DNA from: an uncultured Saprospiraceae bacterium
GTDB lineage: Bacteria > Bacteroidota > Bacteroidia > Chitinophagales > Saprospiraceae
DNA: 64,000 nt
Direction: 5' to 3'
Assembly: GCA_938015435.1 (NCBI GenBank)
Contig: CALLPN010000010.1
Span: 62,001 to 126,000 of the forward strand
Shown one piece after another: positions 1-8,518 of this stretch. How positions within the stretch are numbered: the first letter of the stretch is position 1; each line of letters begins with the position of its first letter. The notes beneath the pieces were generated by a model, which ran no database searches, was not told the origin of the DNA, and saw nothing but the letters and a program-made list of their open reading frames with translations. The position numbers and the translations under genes were made by a program.

Positions 1-1981
1 CTTCTAACAAGATGCTACCGTTACATTCTCCAAAGCAACCCGCTGGAGAGATCGTCTCTGTAACTGCAAAATCACCTTCTATCGTAAAGGTTACAATGTC
101 TTGGCATCCATTAACATCTGTAACGATTACAGAGTACGAGCCTGACGGCAAATCTGTCGCACTAACGGTGTCTAATCCATTACTCCAAGCATAGTTATAT
201 GGTGTTACTCCGCCGTCAGTTATTATAGTCACTTGAGATACTTGGCTTCCTGTGGGCTGAGTGACTTGAGCCGAGGCCAACAGATCGTTAGGTTGCTCGA
301 TATTGAAAGATTCAGAACCAGTACATCCATAACTATCCGTTACGGTTACCGTATAAATTCCTATTCCAATATTGCTAAGATTTTGGCCAGTCCCACTATT
401 ACTCCATAGATATTGGTAAGGTGCATTATCATTTATTATCTCGATATCAATCGATCCAGTTTCTTCTCCAAAGCATAGTACATTATTGACTACACCCATG
501 ATATCTAATACTGACGTATCAAAAAACACATCGATAGGATTGGAAGATTGACAAGTATTACCATTCGTAATGATTACATAGTATTCTCCCTGAGCATCTG
601 TAGGAACAAGGTATGGATTGGTCGTAGCACCTGACACCAAAGTCCCATTGTAATACCACTGATAAGTATCATTAGGATCAAAACCTCCAATCGATACTTC
701 TACTCCATTATTACAGTTACCAGATACATTTGCATTGACATTGGGTTGATCATCGACCGTATAAGTTTCTTCCGCAAAACAACCATTAGAGTCCGTAACG
801 GTAACAGTATACATACCCACGGCGAGACTAGTGATATCCTCTGTGACTTCACTATTACTCCATGTTATATCATAAGGCATATTTGGGCTATCTATTACTA
901 GATCGATATTACCATTTTCGCTGCCCAAGCAAAGAACATCGGTAACAGTAGCCATCAGATCTATGACATCTGCATCGATCGTAACATCTATTGGAAGGCT
1001 GGTGATACAAGTAGTACCATTATCAGTAACCACTTGATACATACCTGCATCGCTAGCATTGGGCACTACATATATATTAGAAGTAGCTCCCGCTATAGCA
1101 ATACCCTCAAGATACCATTGGTAGGTATTACCACCGTCTAAGGGTACTTCCAATTGGACTCCAGTAATACAATCACCAGTTATCACTATTTCATCTGGAG
1201 CCTCTACTACTCCAAATAGACCTTCGAGAATAATATTGTCTAAGAAATGATATTCAGTCTGTGAAGTACAATCAGTGCCAAAAGCAATAGCTGATGCATC
1301 TACATTAGATATAAAAGTAGTAGATACGAATAGCCAACTAGAATCCATAACACCGGAAACAGGTATCGAAGCCAGTACCTCCCATTGGCCCAAAGTCTCT
1401 AGACAACTAAAGCCTGGAGCAGGAAGATCACTACAGGTCGGAGTACCATAAATTATAATATTAATATTCAACGAAGACACTACATTTAGGAAATCCAAAT
1501 CATTGAACCCTACATAGAAACTAAGATCATAACTCTCACCAGTAACCATCGGTTCATCTAAGCATACTCCGGCAGGCTCTTGTGAAAACGATGTAGATGA
1601 AACACCAATAGCCGCTTGACCAGAAGGTATGGGCAAGGGAACAGCAGGAAACATTGAACTACCTACAAAGTCACAAGTATCAAAATAATCAGGAGAACCA
1701 CCATTGGCTGATATCCAACCATCTATAAGGCAGCCAAATCCATTACCAAATATACCACCAGAAGGTCCAGATGGGCAACAACTATTATCTTCGAAATCTG
1801 CTGTGACAGTACCCTCCATTAACTGATTACAAAAACAGTCTTCATCATTGATATCTACTAATCCGTCTCCGTCATCATCGATTCCATTATCACATACCTC
1901 TTGCGCCGACACCATGACAGCGACTAACGTAAATATGATTAGAAAAATCATTTTTGAATACGTAGGAAAAATGGTTTTCAT
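1..1981 (-). CDS. Secreted multidomain surface protein with SprB-like repeats (3' end outside window)
   Basis: The reading frame is open from the ATG at 1981 to the window edge, about 660 residues, so the C-terminus and any T9SS sorting domain are missing. A signal peptide ends near residue 23 (VSAQ). Next comes an acidic Asp-rich loop (CDNGIDDDGDG, about residues 26-36), a calcium-loop type motif common in Bacteroidota surface proteins. A lectin- or jelly-roll-like domain spans about 50-260. After it, Ig-like Cys-containing units (TYQWYxxG) alternate with SprB-like units carrying YTVTVTDSNGC or YTVTVTDSYGC. Inference: a large T9SS-exported adhesin or gliding-associated protein. The domain types are well supported; the ligand is unknown. 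Confidence 0.85.
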   Translation of the reverse strand, partial: MKTIFPTYSKMIFLIIFTLVAVMVSAQEVCDNGIDDDGDGLVDINDEDCFCNQLMEGTVTADFEDNSCCPSGPSGGIFGNGFGCLIDGWISANGGSPDYFDTCDFVGSSMFPAVPLPIPSGQAAIGVSSTSFSQEPAGVCLDEPMVTGESYDLSFYVGFNDLDFLNVVSSLNINIIIYGTPTCSDLPAPGFSCLETLGQWEVLASIPVSGVMDSSWLFVSTTFISNVDASAIAFGTDCTSQTEYHFLDNIILEGLFGVVEAPDEIVITGDCITGVQLEVPLDGGNTYQWYLEGIAIAGATSNIYVVPNASDAGMYQVVTDNGTTCITSLPIDVTIDADVIDLMATVTDVLCLGSENGNIDLVIDSPNMPYDITWSNSEVTEDITSLAVGMYTVTVTDSNGCFAEETYTVDDQPNVNANVSGNCNNGVEVSIGGFDPNDTYQWYYNGTLVSGATTNPYLVPTDAQGEYYVIITNGNTCQSSNPIDVFFDTSVLDIMGVVNNVLCFGEETGSIDIEIINDNAPYQYLWSNSGTGQNLSNIGIGIYTVTVTDSYGCTGSESFNIEQPNDLLASAQVTQPTGSQVSQVTIITDGGVTPYNYAWSNGLDTVSATDLPSGSYSVIVTDVNGCQDIVTFTIEGDFAVTETISPAGCFGECNGSILLE

Positions 1982-2132
1982 TTAGAGCTTTTCTTCGACT
2001 TATACAAGATAATGAAAAATCGCGAAAGTCTTAAGCAATGATATGTTAATCTATTGTTCTACAACACTTTGCAACATTACTGACAAAAAATCCATAACTT
2101 TTTAAAAAGAAATTATTAAGTGAGAAGTCTAA

Positions 2133-2258
2133 AGACCTCCAGCGAAATTATCATTCTAAAAACGAATTTTCGATACGCTTAGAAATCAGAGGGCCCATAA
2201 AATTATCGTATCGAACACAATTACGCTGCGAGGTCAGGAGACCTTCAGCGAAATCATC
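2133..2258. repeat. REP-like patch: 20-bp direct repeats flanking a 9-bp inverted repeat
   Basis: AGACCTCCAGCGAAATTATC (2133-2152) recurs as AGACCTTCAGCGAAATCATC (2239-2258), with 18 of 20 bases equal. Each copy overlaps or follows a small hairpin (GTCT-aa-AGAC near 2128-2137; AGGTC-agga-GACCT near 2231-2244). Between them lies a perfect inverted repeat, TTCGATACG (2169-2177) and CGTATCGAA (2207-2215). The patch fills the space after the adenine deaminase stop and before the surface-protein start, so it could act as a terminator, an mRNA stabiliser or a mobile REP-like element. No nearby REP-associated transposase is seen. Confidence 0.55.
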
Positions 2259-2279
2259 GTAAAGAATCGGTATTTACTT

Positions 2280-3911
2280 TTATGAAATAAATCCATCAAT
2301 GAAACCAAATTCTTTTCCACTAAATAACCCCTTATCACTCAGCTTGAGATCAGGAATCACAAGCAGAGCCATAAACGACAATGTCATATATGGTGCTCCT
2401 AACTTACTGCCTAATACATCCTTGGTAAACTGATCCAATTCTGCATATTGCTTACCTACTAATGCGCCATCTTCACCACTCATAATACCTGCGAATGGAA
2501 GCGGTAAAACCATCTCACGATCATTACCTACAGCAGAAATACCACCATTTTTTGCTATGATAAGATTGACTGCTTTTGCAATGCTTTCGGTATCACAACC
2601 TACGGCAATGATGTTATGTGTATCATGCCCTACGCAACTTGCAATAGCGCCATGAGACAATCCAAATCCATGAATCAATGCAGTCGCTGGAGAAGCATCT
2701 TGATATCTGTTAACCACCGTAACAATTAGGATATCTTGCTTTGTATCTGCTACTATTCTACCATCTTCGGTGGTTACATCTGCTAGCAGTTCTTTGGTAA
2801 TAATCTCACCGTCTATTGCATGTATTACTCTTGCTCTAGTTGAAGAAGTATGAATCTCAAAATCGTTGGCTTTTTTCGCTTTACAATTAAATTGATTGAT
2901 CGGCTCTGCAGTGATTTTAGGAAATAAGCAATTCGATCGATCCGATACTTGATGACCATCTATATAAGTAGCGATTACATCGAACTCTTTAAGATCGGTG
3001 ACAATAATAAAATCTGCTGGATCGCCGACATGCAATCTTCCTACCTCTAGACCATAATGATCTATAGGATGTACACAAGCAGCGCTTAATACGTCGTAGA
3101 GATTATACCCCTCTGCGATAGCTCTTCGTACTAACAAATTGATATGACCCTCTATCAGATCATCAGGATGCTTATCATCAGAACAAAACATCAGCTTGTC
3201 AGGCTTATAATTAAATAATGGCGCTAAAGCTTCGTAATTTTTGGCAGCACTTCCTTCTCTGATCAGGATCTTCATGCTGTGATCTAGCTTATATTTAGCT
3301 TCCTCATAAGTATAACATTCGTGATCGGTAGATATCCCTGCATCGATATATAGTTGTGCTTGCTCACCCATCAATCCGGGCGCATGACCATCTATAGGTT
3401 TGCCAGCATCTTGGGCGTGTTGTATTTTTTGCATGACTCCCTCATCCTTGTATAGAACTCCAGGATAATTCATCATCTCAGCAAGATACTTGATCTCATC
3501 TTTGGCTAATAAAATCTTTATATCATGAGCATCAATAACAGCACCACTCGTCTCAAATGATGTTGGTGGTACGCATGATGGCGCTCCAAAGAAAAACTTG
3601 AGAGGAACTTGAGCAGCATCCTCTATCATAAAATCGACTCCTGGCATCCCTAATACATTAGCGATCTCATGAGGATCAGATACCGTAGCGACTGTACCAT
3701 GTAGAACTGCCAATCGTGCAAACTGGGAAGGAATCAACATAGAACTCTCTATATGAATATGCGCATCTACGAAGCCAGGCATGATATAATGCTCTGGTGC
3801 ATCATCAATCCGATCGATAGAGTGAATTACTCCATCCATAAATGTAACAGAAGCAGGATAAATGCTTCTACTTTCTAAATCCACTAATTGGCCTTTGATT
3901 GTTGTACTCAT
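2280..3911 (-). CDS. ade: Adenine deaminase
   Basis: This 543-residue protein belongs to the AdeC branch of the amidohydrolases, which deaminate adenine to hypoxanthine in purine salvage in the cytoplasm. The metal-binding motif GFVDAHIHIESS lies near residues 46-57. Further family landmarks are DPHEIANVLG (about 79-88), DGHAPGL (about 174), STDHE, and SDDKHPDDL (about 245). The C-terminal half has the HGFGLSHGAIASCVGHD and GNDREMVLPLP segments typical of Ade. Length is a little under the usual 550-600. It is monocistronic, with about 270 bases of upstream spacer. Confidence 0.95.
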   Translation of the reverse strand: MSTTIKGQLVDLESRSIYPASVTFMDGVIHSIDRIDDAPEHYIMPGFVDAHIHIESSMLIPSQFARLAVLHGTVATVSDPHEIANVLGMPGVDFMIEDAAQVPLKFFFGAPSCVPPTSFETSGAVIDAHDIKILLAKDEIKYLAEMMNYPGVLYKDEGVMQKIQHAQDAGKPIDGHAPGLMGEQAQLYIDAGISTDHECYTYEEAKYKLDHSMKILIREGSAAKNYEALAPLFNYKPDKLMFCSDDKHPDDLIEGHINLLVRRAIAEGYNLYDVLSAACVHPIDHYGLEVGRLHVGDPADFIIVTDLKEFDVIATYIDGHQVSDRSNCLFPKITAEPINQFNCKAKKANDFEIHTSSTRARVIHAIDGEIITKELLADVTTEDGRIVADTKQDILIVTVVNRYQDASPATALIHGFGLSHGAIASCVGHDTHNIIAVGCDTESIAKAVNLIIAKNGGISAVGNDREMVLPLPFAGIMSGEDGALVGKQYAELDQFTKDVLGSKLGAPYMTLSFMALLVIPDLKLSDKGLFSGKEFGFIDGFIS

Positions 3912-4178
3912 ATACTTATAAATGTAACTTACTTAATTTACATCAAGAAATCATATTACATAAAAAGATAATATTATTCTTTGCGTGATTCCAAAATTGA
4001 AATGATATATTAGATTTAGATAGTGTAATAACCATATGTAAGCATCGACAAGTATCCCATTTCGTCTAACTCAACATTGATTACACTTTGCTACTCATCC
4101 AATATAAATGGTACTGTGAAGCATAAAATTTGACAATGTAAACATTGACCATAGTGACCATCCGAAAAACGAAAATTA

Positions 4179-4637
4179 ATGATGAAATTTAGAAAAGCAA
4201 ACCAAGGCGATATTTCATCTATAGTGCATATGATTGCTGATGATGACCTTGGGAGTAAAAGAGAAAACTTTCAATCTCCATTACCCAAAGAATATTTAGA
4301 GGCCTTTGAGAGAATCAACTCTGATGCAAATCAAGAACTAATAGTTGTCGAAAATGACATCACAGAAATCATAGGAACATTACAACTATCATTTATTCAA
4401 TACCTAACTTATCGTGGTGGAATAAGGGCGCAAATAGAAGCCGTAAGAATCAGAAAAGATCACAGAGGATTAGGAATCGGAAAGACGATGTTTACTTGGG
4501 CCATCAATAGAGCTAAAGAACGCAATGCACATTTACTACAATTGACAACAGATAAACAAAGGCCTCAGGCTATTAAATTTTACGAAGACCTTGGATTCAA
4601 ATCTACTCATGAAGGAATGAAAATGCATTTCGAATAG
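4179..4637 (+). CDS. GNAT family N-acetyltransferase
   Basis: The 152-residue protein has the GNAT fold. The acetyl-CoA pyrophosphate loop is DHRGLGIGKTMF (about residues 94-105), preceded by the strand VRIRKD and followed by the C-terminal QAIKFYEDLGF segment, where the Tyr is the usual general acid. Small single-domain GNATs of this type acetylate amines, antibiotics or protein N-termini; the substrate cannot be told. ATG is preceded by an A-rich leader (GAAAATTA). Isolated gene. Confidence 0.9.
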   Translation: MMKFRKANQGDISSIVHMIADDDLGSKRENFQSPLPKEYLEAFERINSDANQELIVVENDITEIIGTLQLSFIQYLTYRGGIRAQIEAVRIRKDHRGLGIGKTMFTWAINRAKERNAHLLQLTTDKQRPQAIKFYEDLGFKSTHEGMKMHFE

Positions 4638-5132
4638 ATACTTGCTTAAATAATATCGTGGCAATCAATTAAAAATATCTTGGGTCCTCATCAAATAATT
4701 GAAACAGAAGAACTTATTAATTAGAGCGTTACTATATTTTATAGCTGCCTACTTATAAGAAAGGAGTTCCGTGACAACTGCATATTTCATTGTAAAGCAA
4801 CAGAACAAACCTTACACGTACAACTCAATTTCTTTAATATCTTTCATATAAACAAAATAAAAATATAGCAGATTTGAATTTTATCAGATAACATATATAT
4901 CATTGTGTACCACATTAAGAATGAAGTATTTAAAAGACGATAAGTTTAAATCAGACTTCTATCTTGATCCAAATAACTTTTCTGAAAATAAAACAAACTT
5001 GAATTTTAATGTTTTTATAGTATTTTTGATTTCTACTATAGTGATTAGCTATCCCCGCATTATATGTAATCTGTAAATAAAGTACTTTACCAAAAAATGT
5101 TCTTTAATACATAACTTAACGGCGTAGCGATA

Positions 5133-5158
5133 ATACATACCATACATACCATACATAC
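5133..5158. repeat. 9-bp tandem repeat (CATACATAC, about 2.8 copies)
   Basis: Near-perfect head-to-tail copies of CATACATAC run from 5133 to 5158, in turn built from a CATAC/ATAC sub-unit. It lies just upstream of a hairpin cluster in the gene-free interval. Short repeats like this vary in length by slippage; whether this one matters is unknown. Confidence 0.75.
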
Positions 5159-5179
5159 TTAATACGATACATTTTACTT

Positions 5180-5234
5180 AGGGCAACGCCCTGAGTAAAC
5201 TTACACTCAGTTCGCAAGTTGATTCTTTAATCAA
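5180..5234. repeat. Cluster of three short palindromes
   Basis: Three hairpins follow each other within 55 bases: AGGGC-aac-GCCCT (5180-5192), CTGAGT-(8 nt)-ACTCAG (5191-5210) and TTGATT-cttt-AATCAA (5219-5234). The sequence TTCGCAAG between the second and third also occurs in the 71-bp repeats at 54994-55134. There is no T-tract after them, so this is not a classic terminator. It may be a decayed REP-like element or a structured RNA. Confidence 0.45.
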
Positions 5235-5455
5235 TGATGTAAACGCACTTGTACCCAGCTATTATACTTTTGGTAAATACGGTAATAAATCCTGGTCTTA
5301 AGTCTTTACATTTTTGTCTAGCACTCTGCTATCAAAATTGTTGAATTTCACTTAAGTGCAATTCAAAATAATACAACGTCAACACAAAAAAAATTGAATC
5401 CAGAAGTGGTTCTTTTCTAAATAATTCATTAATAAACCTTTAACCTATTAAAATT

Positions 5456-6370
5456 ATGAAATCAATTATTTTCAGTACCCTAATGTTTACATTACTCTTT
5501 ATGACTTCTTGTCAAAAGGATGAATTCCAATCTATTGATTCCGAAGATTCTCTTGAACAAAGAAGAAAGACGGGAGAAAAGAAAAGAGATAGAAATTGTG
5601 AATGCGAATTAACTTTTGTAAGTGCAGAATTTGGAGCATCACCATTTGCAAATGAATTTAATCTATATTTCAGTAATGCTGAAGGCGTAGGAACACCATT
5701 ATGGGATCCATCAGCTAATGTAGGTCCTATATTTGATCCAGTTCCAGGAACTGTTTTTCCAGTCAACATGGGTCATGATGTAGCTTGGAACATATCAATC
5801 CAAGAATTAGGTATCACAGTTCCTGCTAGATACAACTTCTTGCTTCAATGTCCAGAAGATGAATCACCTAGAGAAATCGCTCTTGGAACAGGCCCAGGAC
5901 AATCCGGTGCTGCTCCAGATCAATGGTTCCAAAAAGAGGAAAGATCATTATGCAAAAGATGTGCTTGTGCTATTAGAATAGAATCAATTACTCCTTCATT
6001 CATGATTCCTGATGTTTTCTTAAGTGATGCAGCTGGTGAAGATTTCAACAATTTCCCAGATCTAACGGTTCCTGGAGTTCAATTTCCGTTTATGAGAAGC
6101 TTAGATTGGGCTTCTGAAATAGCGTATAACTTTAGATTTCAAGCCATCTCAGGGGGCGGTATGTTTAGTGAAACGAATTTGAGTTATAAAATTGCTTGCG
6201 GTCATATAGATGAAAAAGTAATTGCATGGGATTTAATTCCACTGAGAGAAGCTATCATTAATAAAGGCGGCGAGCCTGCAACGGTAAATCATCAATGGTT
6301 ATCTTCCTTTGATGAATGTGATCCTATCTTCATGTCAGAAGAAGTTAGTATTGGAGATCTAGATAACTAA
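5456..6370 (+). CDS. Cys-rich lipoprotein with an internal duplication, function unknown
   Basis: The 304-residue protein starts with a lipoprotein signal (LLFMTSC, Cys about residue 19), so it should be membrane-anchored. After a basic linker (RRKTGEKKRDR) come two tandem copies of a roughly 120-residue unit. Unit one begins NCECEL and ends QWFQKEERSLC; unit two begins RCACAI and ends QWLSSFDEC. Each has a CxC start, an aromatic core strand, an inner Cys (LLQC; IAC) and an N/D-QW near the end, which suggests conserved disulfides or metal binding. I do not recognise the family. A strong terminator follows, so the gene is probably a single transcription unit. Confidence 0.8.
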   Translation: MKSIIFSTLMFTLLFMTSCQKDEFQSIDSEDSLEQRRKTGEKKRDRNCECELTFVSAEFGASPFANEFNLYFSNAEGVGTPLWDPSANVGPIFDPVPGTVFPVNMGHDVAWNISIQELGITVPARYNFLLQCPEDESPREIALGTGPGQSGAAPDQWFQKEERSLCKRCACAIRIESITPSFMIPDVFLSDAAGEDFNNFPDLTVPGVQFPFMRSLDWASEIAYNFRFQAISGGGMFSETNLSYKIACGHIDEKVIAWDLIPLREAIINKGGEPATVNHQWLSSFDECDPIFMSEEVSIGDLDN

Positions 6371-6380
6371 GAATTATTAT

Positions 6381-6414
6381 AACAGGCTGTAAATAATTTA
6401 CAGCCTGTTATTTT
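6381..6414 (+). terminator. Intrinsic terminator
   Basis: A 13-bp perfect stem, AACAGGCTGTAAA / TTTACAGCCTGTT, with a TAA loop is followed by ATTTT. It starts 10 bases after the stop of the Cys-rich lipoprotein gene. Confidence 0.9.
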
Positions 6415-7209
6415 CCAATTCCGATCACCCCAAATTTTGTAATATTAATTTATATTCCGATGAGATTTTTCTATTCTAGGTAACACCTCGCTTTAATAGT
6501 TCAGAGATAGCATCGTCAGAGAACATATTCTATATCACCTAAAGGTGATCACACCAATAATTTTTAAATTTATATCCAAGGTCAATAATATTATTTTCAA
6601 AAAAATGGTTTGACAAAAACTTACAAATAGCAAAGATTAAGCAATTGGGAACTGAGTTTAGAACAACAGTCCCCTATGAAAATAATTTATCATTTCCTCG
6701 ATTCCCCATACTTTAGTTTTCCGCTTGATTTTCCTACAAAATTTTCGCCTTAAATATTCATGAAGTATTCGTAAACATGTGGTAGGCGGGATATACAATT
6801 TCTGGGTTATTCATGATCCTTCTAGTTCTTTGGATCCTTTTTAGCTATGAAGACTTCAAGACATCAAATTTTAAAACTATTTTCTCAATATCCGTATTTG
6901 TCATATAGTTGGCCTATTACAATCCATAAACGAGAATGTCATGATGGACATCGTAGGAGAAAATACAGCGAACCTATTTCAAGGACTAATATATGATATA
7001 GCTATGATGGCCCTTTGTCGAACAATAGAAATAAATCTCAGCGAAATGCTAGGTAAAACCGATCTACCTCCATCAATAAAAGCAAAAAATGGAGTTTTAA
7101 TGTAATTTTAATATCTCCATAGAAGAAATTACCTCAATCGATTTATAAAAAGGGTAATTCACAATGACTTTGAATTAAATAAATTTTCAAAACATTCAAA
7201 CCGCTTCTT
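6415..7209. other. Gene-free interval of about 0.8 kb
   Basis: No gene can be supported. A 54-codon ORF (6941-7105) exists but has no recognisable content. A small palindrome ATCACC-taaa-GGTGAT lies at 6534-6549. The composition is AT-rich and frame-broken, as in a decayed region. Confidence 0.55.
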
Positions 7210-8010
7210 TTGTATCCTGAAATATTTAGTATCGAAATTAATGAATCATTCCAAGGGTTTCTACCCCAGGTAATTACTTTGAATTCGTATTGGTCAATGA
7301 TAATTATTGGAATAATATTGTCCTTCTATTTTACATACAATCGTTTTAGAGAATTCGGAATTTCATTAAAGCATTTTAGTGATATGATAGCTATTATGAT
7401 TGCTTCTGGTTATGTTGGAGCCAAATTCATTTACTTCCTACAGGGTCCCAATAAATATATTCAGGACCCCATTAAAATGATAGAAAATCCAGGGCAAGGT
7501 TTTGTTTTCTATGGTGCATTATTGTTTATAATTCCAGTTGTCGTTTACAGGTTAAAAAAATGGAAAGTTGACTTTCGAGAAAGCCTAGATATCTTTTCTT
7601 TTAGCGCTGTTATATTACATGCATTTGGGCGAATGGGTTGTTTTCTAAATGGCTGTTGTTATGGTAAATTATGCAACAACTTTCTAGGTGTTAGTTTTAC
7701 CAATCCTTTGTCTGTAGCTAGTCCATTAAATACTCCTTTGTATCCAACACAACTATTTGACATCCTCAATAATCTTATAATACTATCAATTCTATTTTAC
7801 GTAGAAAAAAGAAAACGATTTTCAGGTCAATTGCTACTCACCTATTTAATATTATATGCCGTTGGAAGAAGTATCATAGAAAATTTCAGAGGAGATGCAG
7901 AACGAGGATTTGTCTTTGATATACTCTCCTATTCGCAGTTCATCGCAATAATCATTATTGGAATCTCTATTATATTTTGGAATAAGTGGAAAAATGAATC
8001 ATTAAATTAA
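7210..8010 (+). CDS. Lgt-like membrane protein (prolipoprotein diacylglyceryl transferase family paralogue)
   Basis: This 266-residue polytopic membrane protein has about seven hydrophobic segments. It shows the Lgt fold signature GRMGCFLNGCCYG (about residues 140-152, with the family Arg at 141) and the C-terminal YPTQLFD, GRSIIENFRGD and GQLLLTYLI blocks. Lgt transfers diacylglycerol from phosphatidylglycerol to the lipobox Cys. Here the family HGG motif reads FYGALL (about 100-105) and the N-x-E motif reads NGCC, so two residues regarded as important in E. coli Lgt are replaced. It therefore resembles the CCYG side branch rather than housekeeping Lgt. No ATG is available before the first conserved residues, so the start is the TTG at 7210. 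Confidence 0.8.
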   Translation: MYPEIFSIEINESFQGFLPQVITLNSYWSMIIIGIILSFYFTYNRFREFGISLKHFSDMIAIMIASGYVGAKFIYFLQGPNKYIQDPIKMIENPGQGFVFYGALLFIIPVVVYRLKKWKVDFRESLDIFSFSAVILHAFGRMGCFLNGCCYGKLCNNFLGVSFTNPLSVASPLNTPLYPTQLFDILNNLIILSILFYVEKRKRFSGQLLLTYLILYAVGRSIIENFRGDAERGFVFDILSYSQFIAIIIIGISIIFWNKWKNESLN

Positions 8011-8069
8011 ATCAAATTGATTACATTACTAAGGATTACTTTTCTTTCACCACTTTAAACTTTTTTATT

Positions 8070-8153
8070 ATGAGCATTATTATGAAAATATTTAAAGCAG
8101 CTGTAGTCATTTCTATGATTGCGGTGTTATTTGCCCCAGGCCGAGGGTGCTAA
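8070..8153 (+). CDS. Tiny hydrophobic peptide ending in cysteine (27 residues)
   Basis: ATG to TAA encodes 27 residues: a short basic N-terminus (MKIFK after a second possible start at 8082), a hydrophobic core and the tail APGRGC, with Cys as the last residue. It sits 59 bases after the Lgt-like gene, and a terminator hairpin begins 3 bases after its stop. A possible promoter TTG-N17-TACTTTTC lies at 8017-8044. The combination looks like a compact gene, but the coding assignment rests on one short frame. It could instead be a structured non-coding RNA. Confidence 0.4.
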   Translation: MSIIMKIFKAAVVISMIAVLFAPGRGC

Positions 8154-8156
8154 AAC

Positions 8157-8205
8157 AAGAGTCTCGGCTATCCTTACCTAAGTGATATCCGAGGCTTTTA
8201 TTACT
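8157..8205 (+). terminator. Intrinsic terminator after the 27-residue peptide ORF
   Basis: AAGAGTCTCGG (8157-8167) pairs with CCGAGGCTTTT (8189-8199), 11 bp with two G-U wobbles, around a 21-base loop. A T-rich tail follows. Confidence 0.7.
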
Positions 8206-8518
8206 ATTTCCCTATCTTTTCTAATCTTGATACTTACTAGTACATTTTTCGTCTTTCGTTTTTAGAAAAACTTGTCATAATACATATCTAAGATACATCT
8301 CGACCTGGATCAACAGACAAATTACGGACGGTGCTATTTTTCATCCGATTTCAGATCTTGCAACATTCAACAATACTTACTTTCTGTCTTGTATCGCGAT
8401 TTTAAATCCATTTAAACCATGGCTAATCAACTTAAAAAATCTAAAACCTGCACCAAAAATTATTGAATATTTTCATAAAAAAATACTTTTTACACTAACA
8501 GACCAAAACCGCCTTATA
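8206..8518. other. Gene-free interval
   Basis: About 310 bases with no ORF of note. The last 50 bases are the A/T-rich leader of the metalloprotease gene. I see no repeat or clear structured element. Confidence 0.5.

Larger units (their letters stand above)
4638..5455. other. Gene-free interval of about 0.8 kb
   Basis: There is no convincing gene. It holds a 51-codon ORF (4921-5076, with one hydrophobic stretch) that I cannot support, a short tandem repeat near 5133-5158, and a cluster of small hairpins at 5180-5234, listed separately. The last 60 bases are the A-rich leader of the next gene. Nothing else is seen. Confidence 0.6.

Noticed and set aside
4921-5076. 51-codon ORF with one hydrophobic stretch
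   Set aside because: No family resemblance, no clear start context and in a gene-free interval; short ORFs of this size occur by chance in AT-rich DNA.
6941-7105. 54-codon ORF upstream of the Lgt-like gene
   Set aside because: No recognisable motif and no evidence of a terminator or leader; left as possible remnant only.
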